Part shown: positions 1 to 12,317 of the stretch, one piece after another | Numbering within the stretch: position 1 is the first letter of the stretch | Layout of the letters: every line of letters begins with the position of its first letter | From: Ligustrum vulgare | Lineage: Eukaryota; Streptophyta; Magnoliopsida; Lamiales; Oleaceae | Assembly (NCBI GenBank): GCA_963555705.1 | Contig: OY743169.1 | Coordinates: forward strand, 7,688,014 to 7,752,013 | Reading direction: 5' to 3' | DNA length: 64,000 nucleotides | Made by a program: the position numbers and the translations under genes | Notes under the pieces: generated by a model | Database searches by the model: none | Told to the model about the DNA's origin: nothing | Seen by the model: only the letters and a program-made list of their open reading frames with translations

Positions 1-2414
1 AAATCCAATATCACGTTTTCTTTATTTTGTCACTATTGTTTGAACCCCAATCAATACACTGATAGGATGAGTAATCCCCAGCCAAATACATTTCTTCACA
101 TTCAACCGACCAATTCTTTTTTATTCAATATTGTCATTCAATAGCAAATTTATTCATCATCATTACACACAGGAGTTACAATCCTTTCAACTTCCAAGAA
201 TAGTCTATAATTCTAATCCAATACCTCCATTCGTTCCTCGCACACACACTGCAATTCTGGGTAAGCATTTCCTTTGTCTCAGCCATTAGCTCCCTAGTTC
301 CTGCATCGATTTCATAAGCCAAACCCAAAATCACCATTCACAGAAATTATACTGGTTGTCCTTCATCCAAATTATCGGCCACTCCAAGCACGAGCTACTG
401 TAATAACCAAGTTCTCATCACTGAGACCTCACCTTCATCATCACCGCAAACCATCAATCCAAATTCAATCTAAAAATACTGATTCAAAATGAAAGGAACT
501 CAGTATCAATTTCGAACACAGCCCACGAACCCCCATTATGATCACCTGCATAAACTCCATCATCTATCATCACCATCATCAGATTTTCACTCTATGCACA
601 AACCAACCATCTTCATCACAGCAATACATTCGATTCCATACTGCTCTTTACACCATAACCACCTCCAAGAAACCATCACAAACCATTTTTGATAGCCGGC
701 AATCATCAGTCCAACCACCAGCCTGTCTCTCCAATTCACCACTGCCATGGCCAAACCAATCATCATCATCATCAGATCAACCAACTTACACCATCTCCAT
801 CAACCCAATTCAATCCTCTGCAATTCACAGCCGTTCAATACCTTCAGCCCCAGCCCAAGAATTGAACCACCAATCTGTAAATCAAACAAACGTCGCCTGA
901 AAACTCCAAAATCTACCGCCACCTCCACTGCCAAACCTGAATCCCCATCTATCAGTTTCAAATTCAAAATCAAAACCCAAAAGACTGCGAAGAATTTGAA
1001 ACCCAGTTACTTACCACAATCGCCTACTGCCCAAAGTCAACAAAACCCAAATTAAAAACCCAGAAATAGAAGAAATTTAGAATCCTACCTTGATCGCCGG
1101 TTTTGGACAGCCCAAACCCGAACTTCAAGCTTCGTCTCAACACCAATTTGCACCTCGACATCGCACCCTTTTCTCGCACCCAAACCACACTAAAGCCACA
1201 CAAATCTAGTCTACAACACCCCCGACATCTGCTACAACCTGCGCCGGAGTTTTCGCCGGCGAGATCACCGGCTGGAGACGGATTTTCCTCAGCCGCTCCT
1301 CCCTTCCCTCTCGCCCTTCGCTCTCTCTTTGTCTCTGAAATGGAAATGGGTAGAGAGAGAAAGAATCTGATTTTTTTTACTAAATTGTGACTTTCGAAAA
1401 TTTGCACCTTGGTCCCTAACTTTTTAAAGTCTTTCAAATCAGTCCCCAGGTTTTAAAAATGATTATTTCAGCCCTAAATTTCAAAAGTTATTATTTTAAC
1501 CCATAAGTATCAAACCCATTTTATTTCAGTCCCTGCTGATTTACCTTATTTGATTTTAAGCCCAAGTTTTAAAATATTTACATTTTAGTCCCTCAACTTT
1601 CAAAGTATCCATTTTAGTCCCTCAACTTTCAAAACTTCAATTTCAGTCCTAAAATTGTAAATTATTATTTTTAAACTATAAATTTCTAAAGACTAATGCA
1701 ACTTATGGGCTAGACGAAGCGTACGGAGAATTAAAAAATGGAAGTCATTTCCCGCTCAACTTCGCACTCGTCGGATATAAGGTAGACTCATACTCAATAA
1801 TTTATTTAGCTATGATTTGCATGTGAATCTGGAATTATGTAAATCATATATGATGTTATGTTCATGTGATTAACCATGAGGGGTAAGACGGGCAAATGCT
1901 CTCCCGAAAATGGTGTATAAAGAAGAAATGTTATATGCGCTATAACTTCCATGCATAGTTGCATGTTGAATTAAGACAAGACAAGGCTACTTTCCGCACT
2001 TATGTGAATATGCGATATGTTATGATGATATGAGAAAAATATGTTAGCATGATTACATGTTTATGTGCAAATTTATGGATTAAGTGAATTATTCGGTTAT
2101 GAGTTTACTGAGTATTTCTTAGAAATACTCACCCCGTTATTAATAATTTTTGCAGACTTCGGAAGCGGTGGCGAGTGATGGACACAAGTGGCAAAGAAAT
2201 AATTAAATGTTATTTTTTAAAATTTCCGTTTAAGTCGAACTTTATTTTATACTGACTATGGAGAATTTGGATTTTATTTCTATGAATGATTTGAAAGAAT
2301 ATTTTATGCAAAATTTAAATTTTCATTTATTCCCGCTAAATGAATATTTTTTTTTGAAAATGAGTTTGAGACGATGAAGTGGCGTTTCGAGTATTTAGAA
2401 CTCGGGGCGTCACA
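1..2414 (+). repeat. 5' LTR of a Ty3/gypsy retrotransposon, cut by the window start
   Basis: This block is repeated almost base for base at 7083-9073, so it is the 5' LTR of the element ending at 9073. About 193 bp of its start lie outside the window. It ends in ...GGCGTCACA and is followed after a few bases by a tRNA-Met primer site. A TATA-like stretch and a pyrimidine-rich start lie near 203-245. At about 1400-1660 there is a degenerate run of ~40-bp repeats around 'GTCCCTCAACTTTCAAA', common in plant gypsy LTRs. By eye there are about 20 substitutions and a few small indels against the 3' LTR. It also holds 424 bp (about 1193-1616) missing from the other LTR. The long frames here (for example 489-900) are low-complexity His/Ser/Pro translations and I do not call them genes. 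Confidence 0.93.
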
Positions 2415-2417
2415 GAA

Positions 2418-2430
2418 TGGTATCAGAGCC
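2418..2430 (+). other. Primer binding site, tRNA-iMet type
   Basis: TGGTATCAGAGCC starts three bases after the LTR end at 2414. This is the usual plant primer site complementary to the 3' end of initiator tRNA-Met. It fixes the LTR boundary and the + orientation of the element. Confidence 0.92.
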
Positions 2431-5400
2431 AGTCTGCGTTTCTGTAGACTGGTAAGTTTTCAAAAAGAGAATTTTCAAGAAACATGTTCCATTATTAAAT
2501 TATTATTAATGAAGATTGCCACTGCCATCATTCGTTCCACCAACTCCGAGGTAAAGAAGTTTATGATGTTTAAAGTTATTTCAGTATTTCGTATACTTAT
2601 TTTAATGATTTATGAGAAAGAGAAAGAAGATTTATGATGTCGTTATGCTTGTCAAAACTTACTTGCTTAAATGCATGAGACTTGAACTTTTATGTTCATG
2701 AGAATTACTTACTTAAATGCATGAGAAAGAAAGAAAGAAAGAAATGAGTTTTGAAGCATAACAAGAAATTTTTCAGAAAAGAAAAGAAAGAGAACGAGTG
2801 TTGAGCATAATGGGAATAATATGATTTAAGAATGATTTCAAAATAATTTTTGTCCTTGAGTTTAGAAATGACGAACCCTAGCTGGACTTTGTATAATTGA
2901 TTTTAGACATGGCACCATTTACGAAGAGTCAACAGAAATGATTAGACAATATTTTTGAAATATCTATTGTTTAGACTGACACCTCATGTAAAGATATATG
3001 ACCACATTATCGACAATTGTGCCGCGCATTATGAGGCCATGACTAGTGGTTTTAGAGCAACTGTTGCGAAGATTCATTAATCACTTGTTGTCAACATTTT
3101 CAGTAAATCACCGAGAAATAGCAAGCCAGTTTTATGACGTTGTGATGAGATGTTGAGATTATGATTGATATGATTTTATTGAGACTTTTATGAGAAGAAT
3201 TATGAAATTTGAGGTTTATAGATTTGGTTTTTAATTATTGGGAATTAAGGACTTGATATTATGTTTGAGTAAGTGGATTATTCCTCTATTTTGAGAGAAA
3301 TTTATAATGTTGTTTGGGTCTTGTAATTAAGAAATTTTGGAATTATGATTTGTGGCATATATGTTATAAGTATGACAACGAGTTGTCATTTGAGCCAATT
3401 AATGTTTTGAAGGAAGTGATATTGTGATATTAGAAATTATGATTTGAAATTGTCATGTTGAGGAATGATGAATTAATATTCTGGGATATTTTGTGGTATT
3501 GAAGTTTGTTGGAATTGTTGTCAATATTTAAATCATGGTGGTCAGATGTGGAATATAACTACATGTTGTTATTTTTGGTTATGAAGTATACCTACGGGTT
3601 GGATAAGTTCAAATTACAAGGGAGACTCTGTCCGGAATTTTATTATTTTGAGTTAAGAGCATGGTATGGTAAAACAACCCACTAAGAGTATTGAGGATTG
3701 ACTTGCAGGTTCATTTACACCACGAGCGAGATTTGGTAAATGATGAAAAAGGGGTAATGACTTTTGAGACATTCTTGGCTTATTCGAAGCATAATCATTT
3801 TGTAATGGATACAGTTCTATTGAGGTGCTCTCCTTGTCTCACAATTTCAAAAACAAGATGATGTATACAACTACTTGGATGTCAGGGTATACGTGGAGTT
3901 ATGTGATGACTTGATGCATACATTGGAACGTGTCAAATTATATTTTGAAAGATGAGTGGAGACTAATATTATGGCAATATTGGGAAGAATCTTAATCATT
4001 TTTGGGAACAAATTGATTATTAGTATGGAATGATCATTGATATTGGAGAACATTATAAAGTGTGATGGTATGCTATATTACTGTTGATTTATTTTGGAAG
4101 TTGATCTGGTAGATGATGTGTTAAGGATTTGGTTATTTGCATGTACTATGATTATTTGGATAAAGTCAGTTATTATGAAAGGGAGATATTGGCCATATTT
4201 TATAGTGAGATACCTTAAAGGAGAAACCGTTTATTCGAAGTGAGAATTTTGGGACATATGATTGAATGTTTGAGATTATGTGAGATTATGATGATTGTCA
4301 TAAGGTCATTTGAGTATAAAAGGTTCAAGAGATAATTATAAGGAATAATGTGATTGCTCTTATGGGAGAACTGAAGGTGGCGATGTATTGAGATTATGAA
4401 ATAAGTTGAGTTTCCATGAATAAGTAATGTTATTTTTGGTTCTAAGTGGAATTCAAAGAAAGATGAGTCTCAGTCCTGGAAATGAATCAGGGTTTCCTCG
4501 TAATGTGAATGATTCACCGATGTACTTTTAGTTTTCATTTATGATATTAGAAGATCATGAGATAAATTGTTGGATGAAATTGATGAAAGAAATTTTTATC
4601 AGGTCCTAGATTGGTACAAGTATTGCAGCGGTAATGCATTTGATCGGGGGAAAGTTTATGATAAGATCATACATTGAAATTTTGGAAATTGTTACCGATG
4701 GTATCTTGGTTCGAAAATAAGAAATGAACTTTTATGTATTTGTCCTTTTGGATAGAATTTGTGGAAATGAGGATAAGACTTCACAGTGATGACTTATTAT
4801 GGAGTAGTGTGCAGAAAGAGTGACATATGGCAGAATCCAAGATTTATTTAGTTTGAGAGATTGATATATAATCTTAACGAGTAGATTGACGTATAAGGTT
4901 CACTTGATAGATATGATGGTTATTATATTGTAGTCTTAGAGAGATTGGTATGTTTTAATTGAGGTCATATGATACGATGATAAGTGACATGTTACATGAT
5001 TACTCCAAAAAATGGTAACTAGACGGTTAATGGATGTTATGGCTATCCCGTGAATGAATTATGTGAATATGTTGAGTCAATTGATCTTAATTTGATGGTT
5101 ATTGAATTTATGGTGAAATGTTACCTACGATTGGGAATTTTCATTTTGAGACATAAAATATGGGTTTATTTGAAGTTTTGGTGATGCAGTTTCGATTACT
5201 TATTATCGGTTGTGCTTTTGATGTGAGTAAATTATTTTGCTACAATAATGGAAAATTTGAGATGATCAGTTGTGTGACTTTTACTTATAATGAGATTGTA
5301 TCTTTGGGTTAAGTAAACTTGATCAGGAATCTTATATGATTCACAGAAGTCTTGTTCAATGGTGATAGACTTAATCAGAGTATTGTTCAAATTGGGACAT

Positions 5401-5939
5401 GAATTGAAGTTTTGGGAGAACAGGGAAATTGTATCATGAACTTCAGATTGGGAAGATAGTGAGATTTCTTAAGTTTGAGAGTATCATATTTGATTCTTAT
5501 GATGATACTTTAAGTTAGTACCTTAGTCCTCAGCTAGAATGAGTATGTGATATCAAGTACTTGATGCATGATTTAAAGTATGGACTAAAGGATTTAAGTT
5601 TGAATTTCTTCAACTTGAAAAGGAAGTTTCAGTTGAGTTTATAAATGATTACGTTTGCGAATCCATTTAGAAAGATTCCGCCAAGTCTGAGTTGTACACA
5701 ATATTTTGGAATTGATACTTCATTGCTATATTTTGGGTAATAAGGTTTTATTCTTGATCAATCTTCTTGATTTTTAGTTTAAGCATTTGAATGATTGATA
5801 TTTGTATCGTGGATTCGATATCAGTATAGATCCTTGAAAGGTTTGTAATAGAAGGCCAATGAATGAGTATTAAAGTTGGATAATGTCGGATGATTAATTG
5901 AGTTCTACACCATAGCTATTCAATGTCTTTTCGATAGCT

Positions 5940-6753
5940 TTGTATGAGGTACAGATATATATTAGAGAAGTTGTTCGATTTCATGGAGTGCTAGTGTCCA
6001 TTTTTCAGATTGAGATCCGAGAATTTTCCCTTGAGATTTGGAATAGTTTACATGTGGCAATGGGTACTAAATTTAATTTTAGTACTGCATACCATCTCCA
6101 GATTCAGACACTAGTGGATATGCTTAGAACCTGTATGCTAGACTTGAATGGTAATTGAGATACACATTTTCCATCAGTAGAGTTTTCCTACAACAAATAA
6201 TTTTCGAGCTACCATCGGTACGACACCCTATGAAGCTTTGTATGGACGGTGATGGACGGTGATGTCGATCGCCAATCGAGTGGGATGAAGTTAATGAGAA
6301 GAAATTATTGGGTTTAGAATTAATTGAGAAGACAGTTGATGTTATAAAGAAGGTCAGATTACGGATTTAAGCTGCCCAAGACAGACAGAATAGTTATGCC
6401 GATCAAGGAAGAAAAGACTTAATGCTTGAGATTAGAGAGAGTGTTCTTGAAAGTAACTCCTATGAATGGTACTTTTCGTTGCAGCAAGAAAGGGAAATTA
6501 AGGTCTTGTTTCATTGGACCATTTGAAATACTAGAGAAGTGGATAATATGGTTTATTGTTGGCTTTGCCACCAGAACTTGCAGCTGTTCACAATGTTTTT
6601 CATGTTTCTTTATTGAGAAAGTATGTTCATGATCCTAGTCATATGGTGAATTATCAGTCTCTTGAAGTTCAGAAAGATTTGACTTATGAAGAGGCACTTA
6701 TGTGCATAGTAGAGAGAAAAGTCCATGTCTTAAGAAGTAATGAGATTCCTTAA
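5940..6753 (+). pseudogene. Ty3/gypsy integrase remnant
   Basis: Three shifted frames together cover the end of the integrase core and the C-terminal region. The first (5940-6158) has the region around the second catalytic Asp, but the Asp position itself reads as a non-acidic residue. The last (6556-6753) keeps LPPELAAVHNVFHVSLLRKY, a very conserved plant gypsy block. At least two frameshifts and a stop separate them, so no product is expected. Confidence 0.85.
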
Positions 6754-6877
6754 TCAAAGTCCAGTGGGGTAGACAGGGTAGTAACGAGGCTACCTGGGAA
6801 AAGGAAGAGGAAATTTTAGCCAAATATCCAGAAATTGTAGACCAAGTAAGTTTAATTTCGAGGACGAAATTATTTTA

Positions 6878-6889
6878 AGGGGGTAAGGT
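6878..6889 (+). other. Polypurine tract
   Basis: AGGGGGTAAGG lies directly before the 3' LTR start, after the TTTCGAGGACGAAAT block typical of plant gypsy 3' ends. It would prime plus-strand DNA. It is intact although the coding region is not. Confidence 0.85.
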
Positions 6890-9073
6890 TGTAGCGACCG
6901 AGAAAATTCTATAACAATAAAAGTTAAATTTATTTAAATTGTCGCTACGACTTCACCCGATGAAAACGTGTTCGCCTAGCCAATTAGATTATTTTAAGAT
7001 TTCAAGAAAGAAATTTAAATCCGTTTAAATCTTTAAGTCCGATTTTCGATTTTAAATTTGTCCGAAATTATTATTTCATTTTAAATCCAATATCACGTTT
7101 TCTTTATTTTGTCACTATTGTTTGAACCCCAATCAATACACTGATAGGATGAGTAATCCCCAGCCAAATACATTTCTTCATATTCAACCGACCAATTCTT
7201 TTTTATTCAATATTGTCATTCAATAGCAAATTTATTCATCATCATTACACACAGGAGTTACAATCCTTTCAACTTCCAAGAATAGTCTATAATTCTAATC
7301 CAATACCTCCATTCGTTCCTTGCACACACACTGCAATTCTGGGTAAGCATTTCCTTTGTCTCAGCCATTAGCTCCCTAGTTCCTGCATCGATTTCATAAG
7401 CCAAACCCAAAATCACCATTCACAGACATTATACTGGTTGTCCTTCATCCAAATTATCGGCCACTCCAAGCACGAGCTACTGTAATAACCAAGTTCTCAT
7501 CACTGAGACCTCACCATCATCATCACCGCAAACCATCAATCCAAATTCAATCTAAAAATACTGATTCAAAATGAAAGGAACTCAGTATCAATTTCGAACA
7601 CAGCCCACGAACCCCCATTATGATCACCTGCATAAACTCCATCATCTATCATCACCATCATCAGATTTTCACTCTATGCACAAACCAACCATCTTCATCA
7701 AAGCAATACATTCGATTCCATACTGCTCTTTACACCATAACCACCTCCAAGAAACCATCACAACCATTTTTGATAGCCGACAATCATCAGTCCAACCACC
7801 AGCCTGTCTCTCCAATTCACCACTGCCATGGCCAAACCAATCATCATCATCATCATCAGATCAACCAACTTACACCATCTCCATCAACCCAATTCAATCC
7901 TCTGCAATTCACAGCCGTTCAATACCTTCAGCCCCAGCCCAAGAATTGAACCACCAATCTGTAAATCAAACAAACGTCGCCTGAAAACTCCAAAATCTAC
8001 CGCCACCTCCACTGCCAAACCTGAATCCCCATCTATCAGTTTCAAATTCAAAATCAAAACCCAAAAGACTGCGAAGAATTTGAAACCCAGTTACTTACCA
8101 CAATCGCCTATTGCCCAAAGTCAACAAAACCCAAATTAAAAACCCAGAAATAGAAGAAGTTTAGAATCCTACCTTGATCGCCGGTTTTGGACAGCCCAAA
8201 CCCGAACTTCAAGCTTCGTCTCAACACCAATTTGCACCTCGACATCGCACCCTTTTCTAGCACCCAAACCACACTAGTCCCTCAACTTTCAAAACGTCAA
8301 TTTCAGTCCTCAAATTGTAAATTATTAATTTTAAACTATAAATTTCTAAAGACTAATGCAACTTATGGGCTAGACGAAGCGTATGGAGAATTAAAAAATG
8401 GAAGTCATTTCCCGCTCAACTTTGCACTCGTCGGATATAAGGTAGACTCATACTCAATAATTTATTTAGCTATGATTTGCATGTGAATCTGGAATTATGT
8501 AAATCATATATGATGTTATGTTCATGTGATTAACCATGAGGGGTAAGACGGGCAAATGCTCTCCCGAAAATGGTGTATAAAGGAGAAATGTTATATGCGC
8601 TATAACTTCCATGCATAGTTGCATGTTGAATTAAGACATGACAAGGCTACTTTCCGCATTTATGTGAATATGCGATATGTTATGATGATATGAGAAAAAT
8701 ATGTTAGCATGATTACATGTTTATGTGCAAATTTATGGATTAAGTGAATTATTCGGTTATGAGTTTACTGAGTATTTCTTAGAAATACTCACCCCGTTAT
8801 TAACAATTTTTGCAGACTTCGGAAGCGGTGGCGAGTGATGGACACAAGTGGCAAAGAAATAATTAAATGTTATTTTTTAAAATTTCCGTTTAAGTCGAAC
8901 TTTATTTTATACTGACTATGGAGAATTTGGATTTTATTTCTATGAATGATTTGAAAGAATATTTTATGCAAAATTTAAAATTTCATTTATTCCCGCTAAA
9001 TGAATATTTTTTTTGAAAATGAGTTTGAGACGATGAAGTGGCGTTTCGAGTATTTAGAACTCGGGGCGTCACA
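6890..9073 (+). repeat. 3' LTR of the Ty3/gypsy element (2184 bp)
   Basis: The LTR starts TGTAGCGACC and ends GGCGTCACA, with TG...CA ends. Compared with the 5' LTR it has one 424-bp internal deletion (joint near 8275, in CACACTAGTCC) with a 2-bp TA microhomology. About 20 scattered substitutions separate the two. The target-site duplication cannot be tested because the left flank is outside the window; the right flank starts AACTA. Confidence 0.95.
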
Positions 9074-9560
9074 AACTAGGTATGGAAGCTTAGCCGCGCA
9101 TAGTCATGGTGAAAAGCCCAGAATTTTGCATCTCTTGAATCACCTTCTTGAGTCGCTTAATTTCTCTTCCAATCCTTCAAGCAAGCAGTTCCTCTTTTAA
9201 TAATTATTTCATGTTTTTCTTGTCATGAAATTCCCTTTTTATAGCATCAATTTTGTGCCCTAACTTTGGACTCAAGAAATCCCAAAATTATGGAAAGAAT
9301 TAAAATATGGAAATTTTTTACTTGAATAGTTACGGGTAACACGGTTTCTGCTTATTTCCTTAAATTGGGGTTACGGCCGTAACACTTCTTTTACGGTCGT
9401 AATCGTGTCTCTGCATATTTTCACCCTTTATTTGTTACGGCCGTGAATTCTGGTTTACGGTCGTGAATGTGTTTTTGCTGATTTCTCTAAACACTGTTAA
9501 AACTCTTACGGCCGTAACTTTATTTGCGCCTAAGTCCCCAAACTTCAGTTTTTAGTGCAT
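9074..9560. repeat. Unclassified repeat fragment with TTACGGCCGTAA palindromes
   Basis: No gene is visible. Between 9330 and 9517 there are five or six copies of the 12-bp imperfect palindrome TTACGGCCGTAA or its variants TTACGGTCGTAA and TTACGGCCGTGA (9330 partial, 9371, 9391, 9435, 9455, 9506). Spacing is 20-50 bp. The block is much more GC-rich than its surroundings and looks like part of a repeat family, possibly retrotransposon untranslated sequence. I cannot assign it. Confidence 0.5.
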
Positions 9561-11649
9561 TTTGATCATTTTTTCTTCTTTTCTCCTCTTTTATGATCCT
9601 ATACAATATAAAACATAAAATGCATTAATAATACTTAGATAGAATCACATTATGACATATTCAAGGATATAAGTGCATAAAATAAACGTAAATATCACAC
9701 TTATGAATTAACTTTTATAAATCTACTTAAAAAAAAAAAAAATTGATTTTTAACTATTCAAAACAGAAGCTAAATTTTATCGTGATCGTATGTGGGCTCT
9801 CCCTCCCATAGTTGATCATTTTGTGACCGTCCATCGTGGACCGTGTGATGAGGAATTTTGGTGGCATTTGCAATTATTAGGGCATAGATATACATAAAGA
9901 TTAGTGTGACTTTCCTCACTCTTAACAATCGTGTGGTTTCCTCATTTGGTTTCTTCAAGTGAACTGTGAATATTTTTTGTTTTTGAGGTATTACATTACA
10001 TACTTTTATTGATAATCGATAAAAACATTCTTGGTTAGATATTCATCGCATTTGAATAAAATTTGTATACGTATCAGATTTTCAATTTAATAAAGAAATA
10101 GAGAACAAATTTAGTAAAGAAAAAAAATATCAAAATCACTCTCTCCGATCTATTTCCGAACAAAAAAATTGTAACAAATGTTGATGAACCCGACATATCC
10201 ACTAGGGAGTGCACTAAATATGTAAATTTAGAAAACTCTTACATTTAAACTTTTAGATAAAATATTTAAACGTTAAAGACAATTCGAATTGATAAAATAA
10301 TGTTGTTAAGTGTGAAATGAATTAAATTTGAAAGGGTGAGTGAATTTCACTCATATTATCGACAAATTAGTCATGTAACCTATGTGGTTGGAAAAATAGA
10401 CTATTATGTCATGATTTAATAAATAACAATAGGAACACAACAAACAAAAATGATTATTTTTTAGAAAGTGTTCTATGTATAGGCTCAAGGTCAAAAGAAG
10501 AACAATTCACTAGCTATCTCGTGAAAAGGAAAGGATGCAAAATTTCTTCTTCGATTTTTTTTTTTAAATTCAAAAGTCTTCTTTTTAATTTAGAAAAAAA
10601 AAAAAATGTAAATTGGTCTACATTTGAGACAACAAACATCTAAGAAGGAATGTGTTGGCTTGTAACTAGGGGCGTATATGGTGAGGGCATGCTTGAGAAG
10701 CTGAGCTAGAAATGATACTATGAAAGTGAAAATAATAATAATAATAATAAATTAATTAATTAAATTTATGAAAAGTAGGAAGAAAAATGTTATGTTAATT
10801 TTTTGTTTAAGATTAGCAAAAAAATTCAGCCAATTTCAGACCAAGCGACGTTGGATTCTCCAAATTTGGTTAAAAAATTCACAATAATTTACATTTATGC
10901 AACAAGAAAAGTCGGTTAGAAAATTTAATATTTTATTTAATGATGTTTGACCAAGTAATTATTGTACGAGAATTTTTTCGCATATTACTTACTCATACGT
11001 ACGTAATTACAAGTAAAAAAAATATTTATTTTGACTTTGATCATCAAAATAAATAGCTTTAATAAACTTAATTTTGGTTAATGATTAGTTGTCTATTTTT
11101 TTCTAATTAGATTTGTGTCTAAATAAGAAGAAGTCAATATTAGATATTTTTTAGTGTTTGATTGGTGTGAATATATAATCATTTGTCCTTGCTTTTGATG
11201 CTTCCCCCACTTTAAATTTTTTTAGGAGGTCGTCGATTTACTATTTGGCAAGGAAAGTTATGAAGATTTAGCATGTGTTTGGTAACTATTATAAATAGTA
11301 ATGATTATTGTTATTTATATTTTTAAGATAGAATTTATGATTAAAAATTAAAGAAAGAGATAATTTATGTAGTTAAAAAAATAGTTTGAAATTCGTGTCG
11401 ATTATAATACAACTTACCCGAACACAAGCTTAGTTAGGATTGACATCTGAATTTGTACTTGCTGGAGTAACTGATCCACTTTATCACATGGTATAGAATA
11501 TCTCGTATGGCGTGAGTTCATTATTTTATGAATAATGCTAAAAGCACCTCGGAGGTAAGTCCCGAGGTGAGTGTAGCATGATCCTTATTTTATTTTCTAG
11601 CTCCGCCCTAATAAAATTCTAACCATTTATTATATTTTTTTATTGTTGA
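9561..11649. other. AT-rich intergenic DNA, nothing recognised
   Basis: No gene, RNA gene or bounded transposon was recognised. Short A/T runs and an (ATA)n stretch near 10733-10750 are the only structures. Confidence 0.6.
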
Positions 11650-11657
11650 TGTGCATA

Positions 11658-12309
11658 TAGAGGTAATGAGTCAGATATGGGTCAGGTTTGTCAAATTCAT
11701 ATCCTACTCATTAAAGATTTATAATCTCCATACACTATCCATATACTCATTTAAGAATTGCGGGTCGGAGGAGGATTTGCTTCTATACCCATTTAAAACT
11801 CATTACTAATTATTTATTTTTTTAATTATTTATTTTAGGTTGTAAATAGGTTATAGGTGCTCCGGATTAACTTGAATCAGTTAAATATTGGGTTTCACTT
11901 GAATTTTGCTTAAAAAAAACTTGTTATATGTAGAAACTAAACAAGCGAATTTGAACAATTTTTTTAGACGTTAACAAAGTCAATAGTTTAAACATATTAA
12001 GGTTTAGACGATCACAATCTCAATCTCAATAGATATTTGAGTTCTATTTTTAATTTATTCATTATTTTTTTTTACACAATAACTTTTGTTTTACACAATC
12101 ACTTTTATTCATAATTTTTTAAGGAAATTAATGGATATGCGGGTCGGGTATGAGTATTGTAGTAAAATCCACACCCGGTCCATACTCATGTCGGGTTTTA
12201 AAATTTACCTCCATATCTTACTCACGAACCCATTTAGTTGGGTAATCCTCGTCCATTTATGTCGGGTATCCAACAAGTGTCGGACCCGTGAGTATTATTA
12301 TCATCTCTA
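11658..12309. mobile_element. hAT-like non-autonomous element, 652 bp
   Basis: The ends form a short inverted repeat: TAGAGGTAATGAG on the left and, reverse complemented, TAGAGATGATAATAAT on the right. Eight-base flanks nearly match: TGTGCATA (11650-11657) and CGTGCATA (12310-12317), 7 of 8. Both subterminal regions carry GGGTCGGGTATG-type motifs around an AT-rich middle, as in Ac-like hAT elements. No transposase is encoded. Confidence 0.75.
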
Positions 12310-12317
12310 CGTGCATA

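Larger units (their letters stand above)
2415..6889 (+). mobile_element. Decayed internal region of the Ty3/gypsy element
   Basis: The interior is about 4.5 kb and has no open frame longer than about 90 codons. Only the pol end is recognisable. Positions 5940-6158 give an integrase-core remnant (YIREVVRFHG ... MGTKFNFSTAYH). Positions 6426-6753 give the C-terminal integrase part in shifting frames (GPFEILEK, then LPPELAAVHNVFHVSLLRKY). Gag, protease and reverse transcriptase could not be read with confidence. Order and motifs fit a plant chromovirus-type Ty3/gypsy element. Sampled lines between about 3.1 and 3.3 kb are very poor in C (about 2-7%) but normal in G (about 22-25%) on this strand. 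The integrase remnant shows Pro-to-Leu and Leu-to-Phe replacements of the kind C-to-T changes produce. Because the LTRs are nearly identical, this interior was probably already defective when the copy was inserted. Confidence 0.85.

Noticed and set aside
489..1055. Overlapping open frames in the gypsy LTR (also 7571-8139), rich in His, Ser and Pro
   Set aside because: They lie in repeat untranslated sequence, overlap in several frames, have no domain, and are disrupted differently in the two LTR copies.
1024..1437. 137-codon minus frame in the GC-rich LTR block
   Set aside because: It is a by-product of GC-rich composition and is deleted in the other LTR.
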